The notes beneath the pieces are model-generated. The model saw only the letters and a program-made list of their open reading frames with translations. It had not been told where the DNA came from and did not search any database. Shown piece after piece: positions 1-8,553 of a stretch of DNA of 64,000 nt (positions are counted from its first letter, which is position 1; each line of letters starts with the position of its first letter). Where the stretch lies: assembly GCF_025961205.1 (NCBI RefSeq), contig NZ_JAOQNH010000001.1, forward strand, positions 2,194,001 to 2,258,000, given 5' to 3'. A program made the position numbers and the translations under genes. Source of the DNA: Azospirillum fermentarium (GTDB lineage: Bacteria > Pseudomonadota > Alphaproteobacteria > Azospirillales > Azospirillaceae).

Positions 1-2
1 TC

Positions 3-1226
3 AGCGCCTGGTGGGCCGGCGAAGGCCGCATGGAGGCGGTGATGTTGGACATCACCGAACAGCGCACCGCCAGCCAGGCGCTGTCGGAACGCAAGCGCCG
101 GTTCCGCGCCATCTTCGACCATGTGGCGAGCTTCATCGGCCTGCTCGACACCGACGGCGTTCTGCTGGAGGCCAACGTCACCTCGTTGCGCCACATCGGC
201 AAAAATCCCGAGGAGGTGTGCGGCCGCCCGTTCTGGGAGACTCCGTGGTGGACCCACGATCCCGCCGCCCAGATGCGGCTGAAGGCCGGAATCGCACGGG
301 CGGCAGCGGGGCAGATGGTGCGGTTCGAAACCACCCATCCCGGCCCTGACGGGCGGCGGATGAGTGTGGATTTCTCCCTGCGCCCTATTTTCGACGACAA
401 CGGCGCCGTGGTGCTGATCGTGCCGGAGGGGCACGACATCACCGACCTGAAGGCCACCGAGGCCGCCCTGGTCGCCGCCAAGCGGGAGGCGGAGGCGGCC
501 AACCGCTCCAAGACCCATTTCCTGGCCGTGGTCAGCCACGAACTGCGCACGCCGCTGAACGCCATCCTGGGCTATTCGGAGGTGATGGAGGCCGAAATGT
601 TCGGCCCCGTGGGCAACGACCGCTACCGCGGCTATGTCGGCGCCATCCACTCCTCGGGCCGGCACCTGCTGGGGCTGATCGACGATATCCTGGAGGTGTC
701 GCGCATCGAGCTGGGTGTCCTGACCCTGACCGACGAGATGGTGGACGTGGCCGAGCTGCTGGCCCGTACCGGCCACATCCTGTCCAACCGCGCCGCCGAC
801 GCCGGGGTGGTGCTGGGCATCGAAACCGTGCCCGGTCTGCCGCGGCTGCGCTGCGACATCCGGCGGGTCATGCAGATGCTGGTCAACGTCGGCTACAACA
901 GCATCAAGTTCACCCCGGCCGGCGGGACCGTGCGTGTCCATGCCGCCTTCGATCCCGGCCGGGGGCTGACCATCACCGTGGCCGACACCGGCGCCGGCAT
1001 CCCGGCGGAGGATCTGGACCGGGTGTGGGAACCCTTCAGCCAGGCGGGCTCCCCCGACGTGCGGGCCGCCGGCGGGGTCGGGCTGGGGCTGACCATCACC
1101 AGGGCGCTGATGGAAGCCCACGAAGGCACCATCGCCCTGAGCAGCGCCGTGGGGCAGGGGACCACCGTGACCCTGACCTTCCCTGCCTTTCGTTGTGTTG
1201 CGCACGGCGGCCCCGCCCCCGCATGA
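3..1226 (+). CDS. PAS-domain sensor histidine kinase (5' end outside window)
   Basis: C-terminal 407 residues of a two-component sensor kinase; the reading frame is open to the left edge, so the start lies outside. The first codons look like the end of a PAS domain (GEGRMEAVMLDITE). A second PAS domain follows at about visible residues 20-145, then a HisKA domain with the phospho-acceptor in VVSHELRTPLNAIL (His at visible residue 179), then an HATPase domain with DTGAGIP and GVGLGLTI as the G boxes. The N box (NVGYNSIKFTPAGG) departs from the usual NLLxNAxKFT but keeps the Asn. There is no receiver domain, so its partner regulator is elsewhere. The family autophosphorylates on His and passes phosphate to a response regulator. 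The signal cannot be told from this part. Confidence 0.93.
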   Translation, partial: SAWWAGEGRMEAVMLDITEQRTASQALSERKRRFRAIFDHVASFIGLLDTDGVLLEANVTSLRHIGKNPEEVCGRPFWETPWWTHDPAAQMRLKAGIARAAAGQMVRFETTHPGPDGRRMSVDFSLRPIFDDNGAVVLIVPEGHDITDLKATEAALVAAKREAEAANRSKTHFLAVVSHELRTPLNAILGYSEVMEAEMFGPVGNDRYRGYVGAIHSSGRHLLGLIDDILEVSRIELGVLTLTDEMVDVAELLARTGHILSNRAADAGVVLGIETVPGLPRLRCDIRRVMQMLVNVGYNSIKFTPAGGTVRVHAAFDPGRGLTITVADTGAGIPAEDLDRVWEPFSQAGSPDVRAAGGVGLGLTITRALMEAHEGTIALSSAVGQGTTVTLTFPAFRCVAHGGPAPA

Positions 1227-1262
1227 TGATGGGCCATTCCCAAAACGTCATGACGAGGAACC

Positions 1263-1736
1263 ATGTCCGGCCAATCCGCCATTTCCATCCCCGACCTGGA
1301 AGCGTTGATCCGTGAGGGCGTGCCGCTGGTGGGCGGTTTCGGCGTCACGGTGGAGGAGCTGGTGGCGGGCCGCGTGCGGATGCGCATGCCGTACAAGGAC
1401 GATTTCGTCCGCCCCGGCGGCACCGTCACCGGACCGGCCATGTTCGGGCTGGCCGACGTGGCGCTGTACGGCGCGGTGCTCAGCCTGATCGGGCGGGTGG
1501 AACTGGCCGTCACCACCAGCATGACCATCAACTTCCTGCGCCGCCCAGCCCCCGCCGGAATCACCGCCGAGGCGCGCATCCTGAAATGCGGCAAGCGGCT
1601 GGCCTATGGCGAGGTTCTGGTCTTTTCCGACGATTCCGCCGAACCCGTGGCGCACGCCACCGGCACCTATTCGATTCCGCCCCACGACCCGGTCTCGCTC
1701 GCGGTTTCTGGATACCGCGATTCCGAAGAAGGCTGA
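1263..1736 (+). CDS. PaaI-family hotdog thioesterase
   Basis: 157-residue single hotdog-fold protein. The segment VRPGGTVTGPAMFGLADVAL matches the active-site loop and central helix of PaaI/YigI-type acyl-CoA thioesterases, followed by TTSMTINFLRRP, the usual strand pairing of this fold. The length is normal for the family (about 130-160). It hydrolyses acyl-CoA or aryl-CoA thioesters in the cytosol; the substrate cannot be inferred. The ATG at 1263 follows a GAGGA ribosome site and lies 36 bases after the kinase gene, so the two may be cotranscribed. Confidence 0.88.
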   Translation: MSGQSAISIPDLEALIREGVPLVGGFGVTVEELVAGRVRMRMPYKDDFVRPGGTVTGPAMFGLADVALYGAVLSLIGRVELAVTTSMTINFLRRPAPAGITAEARILKCGKRLAYGEVLVFSDDSAEPVAHATGTYSIPPHDPVSLAVSGYRDSEEG

Positions 1737-1822
1737 AAAATCTTGTGATATCAGTGGCTTTCTGATTGCGGTAAAATAATACCACTCCAGCAAGACCTTG
1801 ATATCACGCTGAAATTTTTCCA

Positions 1823-1851
1823 TTGACAGGGCGCCGTCCAATCCGTAGAAC
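1823..1851 (+). promoter_or_regulatory. Putative sigma-70 promoter of rplM-rpsI
   Basis: A perfect TTGACA -35 hexamer (1823-1828) is followed after 17 bases by TAGAAC (1846-1851, 4 of 6 matches to TATAAT), about 65 bases before the rplM start. The position fits the promoter of a highly expressed ribosomal protein operon. No experimental support. Confidence 0.6.
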
Positions 1852-1917
1852 CAGCCCCGCTTCGGTGCCCCGATCCGGGCGGCGCGCCGAAACCCTTTTG
1901 ATAATTGAGTCAAGGCG

Positions 1918-2382
1918 ATGAAGACCTTCAATCTGAAGCCGTCCGATATCGAGAAGAAGTGGTACGTCGTCGATGCCGACGGCGTCATTCTCGGCCGGCT
2001 CGCCAGCATTCTGGCGAACATGCTGCGCGGCAAGCACAAGCCCACCTTCACCCCTCACATGGATTGCGGTGATCACATCATCGTCATCAATGCCGAGAAG
2101 GTGAAGCTGACCGGCAACAAGCGCCGCGATGACATCTTCTACTGGCACACCGGCTATCCGGGCGGCATCAAGGGCCGTTCGAAGGGCCAGATCCTGGACG
2201 GCAAGTACCCGGAACGTGTGATCACCAAGGCCGTGGAGCGCATGGTTCCGCGCGGTCCGCTGGGCCGCCGCCAGATGACGCACCTGAAGGTTTACGCGGG
2301 CGCCGTGCACCCTCACGATGCGCAGCAGCCCGAAGTTTTGGACATCGCCGCGGCGAACCCGAAGAATAAGCGGAGCGCGTAA
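1918..2382 (+). CDS. rplM: 50S ribosomal protein L13
   Basis: 154-residue L13 of normal alphaproteobacterial length. Recognisable segments are [17 protein letters not shown] near the N-terminus, the [14 protein letters not shown] stretch, and [21 protein letters not shown] in the C-terminal half. L13 is an early-assembly protein binding 23S rRNA in the large subunit. The gene is followed after only 4 bases by rpsI, the universal rplM-rpsI pair. A consensus-like promoter lies just upstream. Confidence 0.99.
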   Translation: MKTFNLKPSDIEKKWYVVDADGVILGRLASILANMLRGKHKPTFTPHMDCGDHIIVINAEKVKLTGNKRRDDIFYWHTGYPGGIKGRSKGQILDGKYPERVITKAVERMVPRGPLGRRQMTHLKVYAGAVHPHDAQQPEVLDIAAANPKNKRSA

Positions 2383-2386
2383 TCCC

Positions 2387-2872
2387 ATGGCTCAGGTCAC
2401 CACCACCCTCAGCAGCCTGAAGGATCTTCCGGGCGCCGGTGCGGCCGCGGAAACCGTGGAATCCGCTGAACCCAAGATCGACCAGTACGGCCGTTCGTAC
2501 GCCACCGGCAAGCGCAAGGACGCCGTGGCCCGCGTGTGGATCAAGCGCGGTTCGGGCAAGGTCGAGGTCAATGGCCGCGACGTGACGGTGTATTTCGCCC
2601 GTCCCGTGCTGCGCATGATCCTGAACCAGCCGTTCCAGATCACCGATCGGGAAGGCCAGTTCGACGTGTACTGCACCGTCACCGGCGGCGGTCTGTCGGG
2701 CCAGGCCGGTGCCGTCCGTCACGGCATCTCCAAGGCGCTGACCTACTTCGAGCCGGCTCTGCGCGGCACGCTGAAGGCCGCCGGCTTCCTGACCCGCGAT
2801 GCCCGCGTCGTTGAACGTAAGAAGTACGGCCGCGCCAAGGCCCGCCGCAGCTTCCAGTTCTCGAAGCGCTAA
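2387..2872 (+). CDS. rpsI: 30S ribosomal protein S9
   Basis: 161-residue S9. The C-terminal two thirds ([20 protein letters not shown] onward) is the conserved S9 fold, and the protein ends in RRSFQFSKR, the basic tail that contacts P-site tRNA. It has an N-terminal extension of about 35 residues, as is usual in alphaproteobacteria. ATG 2387 is chosen because it sits 4 bases after the rplM stop; the frame is open further upstream inside rplM, but that part is not S9-like. Ends just before a strong intrinsic terminator. Confidence 0.99.
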   Translation: MAQVTTTLSSLKDLPGAGAAAETVESAEPKIDQYGRSYATGKRKDAVARVWIKRGSGKVEVNGRDVTVYFARPVLRMILNQPFQITDREGQFDVYCTVTGGGLSGQAGAVRHGISKALTYFEPALRGTLKAAGFLTRDARVVERKKYGRAKARRSFQFSKR

Positions 2873-2909
2873 ACCGCGCGCGGTCCCGGACTTTCTGCTA
2901 TACAAGGAA

Positions 2910-2939
2910 GGGGGCGTCCCACGCGGGACGCCCCCTTTC
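2910..2939 (+). terminator. Rho-independent terminator of rplM-rpsI
   Basis: An 11-bp GC-rich stem (2910-2920 pairing with 2925-2935), a 4-base loop and a short T-rich tail, 38 bases after the rpsI stop. Confidence 0.85.
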
Positions 2940-2994
2940 TCGTGTTCACAACCTTCTCCCTCCCTCCGGCCTCGCTCATTCAGAGGACAGATAC

Positions 2995-4050
2995 ATGGGC
3001 ACTCCCTCCGTCACCCCTGTTCGGATCGGCATTCTGGGCGCCAGCGGCTACACCGGCGCCGAACTCATCCGCCTCCTGCTGCGTCATCCTGCGGCGGAGC
3101 TGTGCGTGCTGACCGCCGAGCGACAGGCCGGCAAGCCGATGGCCGAGGTGTTCCCCCATCTGGGCGGTTATGACCTGCCCGGTCTGGTGAAGATCGAAGA
3201 GGTCAACTGGGACAAGCTGGACGTGGTGTTCTGCGCCCTGCCGCACGGCACCACCCAGGAAATCGTCGCCGGCATCCCCCATTCCATCAAGGTGGTGGAC
3301 CTGTCCGCCGACTTCCGCCTGTCCGACCCTGCGGCTTACGCCGAATGGTACGGCCACGAGCACCGGGCGGTGGAGCTGCAGAAGGAGGTCGCCTACGGCC
3401 TGACCGAGTTGAACCGCCAGGGCGTGCGCAAGGCGCGGGTGGTGGCGAATCCGGGCTGCTACCCCACCTGTTCGCTGCTGCCGCTGCTGCCGCTGCTGCT
3501 GGACGGGCTGATCGAGCCGGGCGGGATCGTCATCGACGCCAAGTCGGGCGTGTCGGGCGCCGGGCGCGACGCCAAGCAGGCCAACCTGTTCACCGAGGTG
3601 TCGGAGGGCTTCAACGCCTATGGCGTCGGCTATCACCGCCACATGCCGGAAATCGAACAGGAACTGCGGCTGGCGGCGGGCCGCCCGGTCACCGTGTCGT
3701 TCACCCCCCATCTGGTGCCCATGAACCGCGGCATGCTCGCCACCATCTATGTGAAGATGGCCGAGGATGTGACCGCCGACGACCTGCGCGCCACGTTGGC
3801 CGAGCGTTACGCCGACGAACCCTTCGTCACCGTGACCCCGGCGGGGGTGATGCCGGCGACCCGCCACGTGGCCGGCTCCAACCATTGCCGCATCGGCGTG
3901 GTGGCCGACCGTGTTCCGCGCGGCGCCATCATCGTGTCGGTGATCGACAATCTGGTGAAGGGTGCCTCGGGCCAGGCCATCCAGAACATGAACGTCATGC
4001 TGGGCCTGGGCGAAACCACCGGCCTGGATCAGGTGGCGCTGTTCCCTTAA
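2995..4050 (+). CDS. argC: N-acetyl-gamma-glutamyl-phosphate reductase
   Basis: 351-residue ArgC, the NADPH-dependent reductase making N-acetylglutamate semialdehyde in arginine biosynthesis. An N-terminal Rossmann motif (GILGASGYTGAELIRLL) and the catalytic cysteine in NPGCYPT (Cys155) are present. The segment KSGVSGAGR and HRHMPEIEQEL are also typical. Length matches the type 1 family (about 345-350). ATG 2995 follows an AGAGGA-like ribosome site. An rplM-rpsI-argC arrangement is, from memory, common in related alphaproteobacteria. Confidence 0.98.
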   Translation: MGTPSVTPVRIGILGASGYTGAELIRLLLRHPAAELCVLTAERQAGKPMAEVFPHLGGYDLPGLVKIEEVNWDKLDVVFCALPHGTTQEIVAGIPHSIKVVDLSADFRLSDPAAYAEWYGHEHRAVELQKEVAYGLTELNRQGVRKARVVANPGCYPTCSLLPLLPLLLDGLIEPGGIVIDAKSGVSGAGRDAKQANLFTEVSEGFNAYGVGYHRHMPEIEQELRLAAGRPVTVSFTPHLVPMNRGMLATIYVKMAEDVTADDLRATLAERYADEPFVTVTPAGVMPATRHVAGSNHCRIGVVADRVPRGAIIVSVIDNLVKGASGQAIQNMNVMLGLGETTGLDQVALFP

Positions 4051-4069
4051 AGCCGTCCCCCTGCTATCC

Positions 4070-4189
4070 CCCTCTCCCCGCCGGGGAGAGGGCCGGGGTG
4101 AGGGCCGGTTTTCGCGCGAAAGCCCGAAAACCGAGCCGCAAGGCTCTCCAAATCACCCATACTCCCCCCTTTCCCCGGTGGGGAAGGGG
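4070..4189. repeat. Intergenic palindromic element (two hairpins)
   Basis: Between argC and the next gene are two look-alike GC-rich hairpins: a 10-bp perfect stem at 4070-4079/4083-4092, and a similar CCCC-TT-CCCC stem at 4166-4176/4180-4189. Between them TTTTCGCGCGAAA forms a small palindrome. Neither has a T-run, so they are not obvious terminators. The layout resembles dispersed intergenic palindromic repeats of GC-rich alphaproteobacteria. Confidence 0.5.
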
Positions 4190-4209
4190 CGTCAGACCGG
4201 AGACACCTC

Positions 4210-4728
4210 ATGAGCGGCCTCATTCTTCCCCACAAGGGCGTTGTGCCCACCATCGCCCCCACCACCTTCATCGCCCAGACCGCCACCGTGATCGGCGACG
4301 TCCACATCGGGGCGGACACCGGCATCTGGTATGGCTGCGTCGTGCGGGGCGATGTGAATGAAATCCGCATCGGTGCCCGCACCAACATCCAGGACGGCAC
4401 CATCATCCACGTGGCGGCCAAGGGGCAGGGCACCTACATCGGCGACGGCATCACCGTGGGCCACATGGCGCTGCTGCACGCCTGCACGCTGGAAGACAAT
4501 TGCTTCATCGGCATGAAGGCCTGCGTCATGGACGGGGCCTATGTGGAGAGCGGGGCCATGGTCGCCGCCGGCGCGCTGGTCACGCCGGGCAAGCGGGTGA
4601 AGAGTGGGCAGTTGTGGGCCGGGTCTCCCGCCCGTCCGATCCGTGAACTGACCGAGCAGGACTTGGCCTATTTCCCTGTATCCGCGGCTCAATACGCCGA
4701 CCTGGCCGCCGAATATCGCGGGGGATAA
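4210..4728 (+). CDS. Gamma-class carbonic anhydrase-like hexapeptide protein
   Basis: 172 residues built of left-handed beta-helix hexapeptide repeats (for example VIGDVHIGADTGIWYGCVVR and IGARTNIQDGTIIHV), as in the YrdA/PaaY/CaiE group. His residues at the expected metal-ligand spacing are present (TIIHVAAKGQ and VGHMALLHAC). Members bind Zn or Fe; many are carbonic anhydrase homologues, but some show no such activity, so the reaction is uncertain. No signal peptide, so cytosolic. Length is normal. Confidence 0.92.
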   Translation: MSGLILPHKGVVPTIAPTTFIAQTATVIGDVHIGADTGIWYGCVVRGDVNEIRIGARTNIQDGTIIHVAAKGQGTYIGDGITVGHMALLHACTLEDNCFIGMKACVMDGAYVESGAMVAAGALVTPGKRVKSGQLWAGSPARPIRELTEQDLAYFPVSAAQYADLAAEYRGG

Positions 4729-4954
4729 AAGTAAACGTCAAAGGACAGGGCCATTCCTATGACCTTGGTCCTGACTCATGATTATTGGAGGATGCGCGGT
4801 ACAGCTTACGGTCTATGGTCGGGAACATTTTCCGATCCTATCTGTTCCTCTGAACACAAGCTGGGGCGTTGCCTTGCCTGGAAGCCCAACACCGAAGGAG
4901 GCTTTCACGGGCAGCGTTCAGAGGGATGGGACAGGATTTTTCAAGGAGACCGAC

Positions 4955-5527
4955 ATGAAGACCCGTATTCTGAATGGGCTGGCGGCAGCGGCTCTGGTGG
5001 CCGGCGGTCTGGCGTTGGCGATGCCGGCTCAGGCGGCGGAAGACACCGTGTGGTGCAACCCGGTCATCGGGTGGGGCAACACGCCGGTGCGGACGGCCAG
5101 CGGCGGCTATGCCATTCACCAGGGCAGCTACCCGTGCCCGCCGACGGCAGTGTCCACTCCGGCGGCCATGTCGACGCTGCAGCCCGAATATCTGGTCTTC
5201 TTCGACTGGGACAAGTCGAACATCACCCCGGCGGCTGACAAGGTTCTGGCCGACATCATGACGGCGCTGAACCGCAACCAGTCCGCCCGCATCCAGGTGG
5301 TCGGCCACACCGACACCTCGGGTTCGCCGCAGTACAACCAGGGTCTGTCGGTGCGCCGTGCGGAAGCCATCCGCAACGCGCTGGTCGCCAAGGGCGTGCC
5401 CGCCGGCTCGATCACCACCGAGGGCCGCGGCGAGAGCCAGTTGCTGGTGCAGACCGGCCCGAACGTGCGCGAACCGTCCAACCGCCGCGGCCAGATCATC
5501 CCGCGCGTGGCCGGCCCGACCTCGTAA
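4955..5527 (+). CDS. Exported OmpA/MotB-domain protein
   Basis: 190-residue envelope protein: a Sec signal peptide (MKTRILNGLAAAALVAGG, probable cleavage after AQA-A near residue 27), a short linker with two Cys (W-CNP and YPCPP), and a C-terminal OmpA-like peptidoglycan-binding domain at about residues 75-185 (FFDWDKSNITPAA, VVGHTDTSG, LSVRRAEAIRNAL, NRRGQI). It has no lipobox, so it is not a Pal lipoprotein, and no beta-barrel. It likely anchors to peptidoglycan in the periplasm. ATG 4955 is chosen for its AAGGAG site and signal peptide; the frame is open further upstream without such features. Confidence 0.93.
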   Translation: MKTRILNGLAAAALVAGGLALAMPAQAAEDTVWCNPVIGWGNTPVRTASGGYAIHQGSYPCPPTAVSTPAAMSTLQPEYLVFFDWDKSNITPAADKVLADIMTALNRNQSARIQVVGHTDTSGSPQYNQGLSVRRAEAIRNALVAKGVPAGSITTEGRGESQLLVQTGPNVREPSNRRGQIIPRVAGPTS

Positions 5528-5544
5528 CCATCATTTTTCCGCGA

Positions 5545-5579
5545 AAAAGCCCCGGAGAGCCACGCTCTCCGGGGCTTTT
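5545..5579 (+). terminator. Strong Rho-independent terminator
   Basis: A perfect 16-bp stem (5545-5560 with 5564-5579) with a 3-base loop, ending in TTTT; 17 bases after the OmpA-domain gene. The symmetrical A and T ends would let it act in both directions. Confidence 0.92.
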
Positions 5580-5644
5580 CTTTGGGGGAGGGGCGGGCCG
5601 GTGGTTGTGACGCCGGTGGCATCCGCCACAGAAACGGATTGCGG

Positions 5645-5670
5645 GATTCGTCATACGAATGTACGATTCG
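5645..5670. promoter_or_regulatory. Operator-like inverted repeats (ATTCGT half-sites)
   Basis: ATTCGT-CAT-ACGAAT (5646-5660) is a perfect 6+3+6 inverted repeat, and CGAAT-GTACG-ATTCG overlaps it to the right (5656-5670), giving three alternating half-sites. It lies about 110-135 bases before the small gene at 5780, a position suitable for a dimeric repressor. The regulator is unknown. Confidence 0.4.
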
Positions 5671-5779
5671 CCATCCCCGCCTTCTTGGACCCGCGGGGTG
5701 CCAAGCGGCCGAACGGGTGGGCGGCAACCCTCCCGTCCGGCCTGACCACAATCCGCTACCGCTTAAGGAAAACCGGACT

Positions 5780-5998
5780 ATGGCTGACGCCGACGATAAC
5801 ACAACCGTAACCGTATCCCGCCGTTCTTTCTTAGGGGCCGCCACGGCGGCCCCGGTTGCCGCGGTGGGGGAGGGGTTATCCCCCGACGCCGCCCTGCGCC
5901 GCGCCTGGACACAGGCCGCCTATGACGCCGCCGCCCTGCGCCGCGACGCCAACCGCCTGCGCACGGCCCTGACCCGCCGCATCGGCCCCGCGCCGTGA
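5780..5998 (+). CDS. Small hypothetical protein with twin-arginine-like motif
   Basis: 72 residues, not recognised. The N-terminal part contains TVSRRSFLGAATAAPVAAV, which fits the twin-arginine SRRxFLG motif followed by a weakly hydrophobic alanine-rich stretch. The remaining 40 residues are predicted helical and Arg/Ala-rich. ATG 5780 directly precedes this motif. The stop codon overlaps the GTG start of the next ORF by 4 bases (GTGA), suggesting coupling. Could be a Tat-exported small protein or a chance motif; it is placed between a terminator and a sensor kinase. Confidence 0.5.
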   Translation: MADADDNTTVTVSRRSFLGAATAAPVAAVGEGLSPDAALRRAWTQAAYDAAALRRDANRLRTALTRRIGPAP

Positions 5999-6279
5999 CG
6001 CTGGGGATGGTGCAGCTTCCCGACGGCCAGACCTTCCCCATCCAGATTTCCACCACCAACGAGTTCTACCGCCTCCTGCGCCTGATCCCGGTGCCCGACC
6101 AGCCGGCGCTGCAGGCGGCCTTCCCCGCGGTTCAGGACGCGGTATCCGCCATAAAGAAACGCTGGGACACCGAAGCCGCCCGCTGCGGCCTCCCCACCCT
6201 GGACCACCACGCCAACGCCGCCCACGACCGCGCGAAATCCCTGCTGGCACGGTTGCTGCCGGCGGTGGAAAACGCGTAG
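5995..6279 (+). CDS. Small hypothetical protein coupled to preceding ORF
   Basis: 94 residues, not recognised. Starts at GTG 5995 overlapping the upstream stop by 4 bases (an alternative ATG is at 6007). The N-terminal part (VQLPDGQTFPIQISTTNEFYRLLRLIP) looks like a compact beta-beta-alpha unit, and the remainder is helical. No signal peptide or membrane segment. The translational coupling and third-position GC of the codons argue that it is real; the function is unknown. Confidence 0.5.
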   Translation: MTLGMVQLPDGQTFPIQISTTNEFYRLLRLIPVPDQPALQAAFPAVQDAVSAIKKRWDTEAARCGLPTLDHHANAAHDRAKSLLARLLPAVENA

Positions 6280-6504
6280 GGGTTGGGTGTATGCGCTTCC
6301 CCCGTCACTACTCCGGGAGTGGCGGAGAGGGCGTTATGGTGCCGCCGGCCGGTTCCCCTCCCCGAGCACTTCCGATCAGCCATGAAACAGAATGGGCTTC
6401 GCCCGATCGGCCTGATTATCTGGGACGTATCATCCCGGAATGTTATCTTGCTACAGTGCGAGTACAGGGATCCTTTGCCCGCCCTCTAAGTTGGAGCGGA
6501 TGCC

Positions 6505-8373
6505 GTGAAATTGTCGGAACTCCTACCGGTCGCCCACCTGCAAAGGATTTGCGAGGAATTCACCGCCCTGACTGGTGCCGTGACCGCTATCCTTGATCTT
6601 GAGGGAAACATCCTCGTCGCCACCGGTTGGCAGGATATCTGCACACGGTTCCACCGTGTCCATCCGGGCACCGCGTCCCGGTGCCATGAAAGCGACACCG
6701 TGCTGGCGGCCAGCCTCGATCAGGGTCAGCCCTACAATGTCTATAAATGCCGTAACGGTTTGGTTGACGTTGCCATGCCGATCGTCGTCAAGGGTCAGCA
6801 TATCGGCAACTTCTTCACCGGACAGTTCTTCTTCGACCCGCCCGACGACGAGGCTTTCCGGGCCCAGGCCCGCCAATTCGGCTTCCCTGAAGAGGGTTAC
6901 CTTGCCGCCCTGAAGCGGGTTCCGGTTTTTTCGGAGGACCGGGTGCGGCTGATGATGGGCTTCTTCACCCTCGTCACCAACATGATCGCCAGCATGAGCA
7001 TCGCCAACGAGGAGTTGCGCTTGCAGGGCGAGGAACTGGCCCGCACCAACACCGCCCTGGCAGCCGAGGTGGCCGAGCGCAAGCGTGCCGAGGAGGAGCT
7101 TCAGCGCGCCCACGACGAGCTGGAGGAGCGGGTGTTCGAGCGTACCCGGTCGTTGCGCGACGCCTTGGCCACGCTGGAGCGCCATCAAGACGAGTTGCGC
7201 GTCGCCAAGGAGACCGCTGAAAGCGCCAATCGGGCCAAGTCCGATTTCCTGTCGTCCATGAGCCACGAACTGCGCACGCCCCTGAACGCCATCCTGGGTT
7301 TTGCCCAGATCCTGGACAGCCCCTTGTCGGCGCCGCTCGACGACAAACAGCGCTTCCGCGTTCAGCAGATCATGAAGGGCGGCAATCACCTGCTCAGCCT
7401 GATCAACGAGGTGCTCGATCTGGCCCGCATCGAGAGCGGCGTGCTGTCTCTGTCGGTCGAACCCATTGAAACCAAGGCGCTGATGACCGAGGTGCTGGAA
7501 CTGACCCGCGCCTTCCCCACGCGCTGCAACATGGCGGTCCAAGACTGGAACGTGGCCGACAACCTGGCCGAACGGGTGCGTGCGGACTACATGCGCTTGA
7601 AGCAAGTGCTGCTCAATCTGACCTCCAACGCGGTGAAGTACAATCGCGCCGGCGGCACCGTTCACTTGGCCGCGGAAGCGGGCAGCGGGGGCTCGGTGCG
7701 CTTCGTGGTCCGTGATGACGGCCCGGGTATTCCGCCTGAGAAACACCCCCTGCTTTTCCAGCCGTTCAACCGGCTGGGCGCCGAAACCACCGAAATCGAG
7801 GGCACCGGCGTTGGCCTGACCATCACCAAGCGCATGGTGGAAGCCATGGACGGCCGCATCGGTTTCGAGACCGAGGTGGGGCGTGGCACCACCTTCTGGG
7901 TGGAGGTGCCGGCCAGCCAGGATCCCTTGGCCGCCCCGCCGGATACGGTCGAGGATAAGGCGCGCGATGCAATGCGCATCGCTGCTGCCGGCGTCCCCCG
8001 CAGGCTGCTCTATGTGGAGGACAATCCGGCTAACCTCCAGCTCATGCGCGAGTTGGTCGCCGAGTTACCCGGCTTCACCCTGGCCTCGGCGCCCACCGCA
8101 GAGATCGGCATCGAGGTGGCGGCGATGACCCAGCCCGACGTCATCGTGCTCGACGTCAACCTGCCCGGCATGAACGGCATCGAGGCATTGGGCCTGCTCA
8201 AGGCCGACCCCAGAACCAGCCGCATCCCGGTCATCGCCCTGTCTGCCAACGTCAACCCCAGCGTCATCCGGCGGGGGGTGGAGGCGGGCTTCCTGCACTA
8301 CCTCGCCAAGCCACTCGACATCAGCTTGTTTCTGCGCATCGTCGCGGAATTGTGCTCCGGCCCGCCGGCCTGA
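6505..8373 (+). CDS. Hybrid sensor histidine kinase with PocR domain
   Basis: 622 residues, soluble. Residues 1-165 form a PocR sensory domain (a PAS-like ligand-binding module first named in the propanediol regulator PocR), with the typical Cys-rich core around TASRCHES and YKCRNGLVD. A coiled coil at about 175-240 leads into HisKA (MSHELRTPLNAILGF, His254), an HATPase domain (NLTSNAVKYNRAGG, DDGPGIPPE, GTGVGLTI) and a C-terminal receiver (YVEDNPANLQ, phospho-acceptor Asp550 in VLDVNLPGMNG, KPLD). It therefore autophosphorylates and transfers intramolecularly, probably feeding a phosphorelay. GTG 6505 has a GGAG site. The partner Hpt/regulator is not adjacent. Confidence 0.95.
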   Translation: MKLSELLPVAHLQRICEEFTALTGAVTAILDLEGNILVATGWQDICTRFHRVHPGTASRCHESDTVLAASLDQGQPYNVYKCRNGLVDVAMPIVVKGQHIGNFFTGQFFFDPPDDEAFRAQARQFGFPEEGYLAALKRVPVFSEDRVRLMMGFFTLVTNMIASMSIANEELRLQGEELARTNTALAAEVAERKRAEEELQRAHDELEERVFERTRSLRDALATLERHQDELRVAKETAESANRAKSDFLSSMSHELRTPLNAILGFAQILDSPLSAPLDDKQRFRVQQIMKGGNHLLSLINEVLDLARIESGVLSLSVEPIETKALMTEVLELTRAFPTRCNMAVQDWNVADNLAERVRADYMRLKQVLLNLTSNAVKYNRAGGTVHLAAEAGSGGSVRFVVRDDGPGIPPEKHPLLFQPFNRLGAETTEIEGTGVGLTITKRMVEAMDGRIGFETEVGRGTTFWVEVPASQDPLAAPPDTVEDKARDAMRIAAAGVPRRLLYVEDNPANLQLMRELVAELPGFTLASAPTAEIGIEVAAMTQPDVIVLDVNLPGMNGIEALGLLKADPRTSRIPVIALSANVNPSVIRRGVEAGFLHYLAKPLDISLFLRIVAELCSGPPA

Positions 8374-8454
8374 ACGGGCGTTGCCCCGGCTGGGCGGACA
8401 CCATCCGGCCTTGCGCGCGGAGGTGTTGACCGATGCCAACTCCTCCCGTCTCCC

Positions 8455-8497
8455 CAAAAACACCGAACGCGGCGCACCTTCCCAGGTGCGCTGCGTT
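8455..8497 (-). terminator. Rho-independent terminator of phaC
   Basis: A 14-bp stem with one mismatch (8466-8479 with 8484-8497) and a 4-base loop; read on the minus strand it is followed by GGTGTTTTTG. It lies about 60 bases after the phaC stop. Confidence 0.75.
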
Positions 8498-8553
8498 GCG
8501 GGTAAACCAAGCCGTCCCGTCCCCCCTCCACCGGAGAGGGGACGCACACGGGG

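Noticed and set aside
6283..6489. Short plus-strand frame before the PocR-domain kinase
   Set aside because: Composition is unlike the neighbouring genes, there is no plausible ribosome site, and it fills what should be the kinase promoter region.
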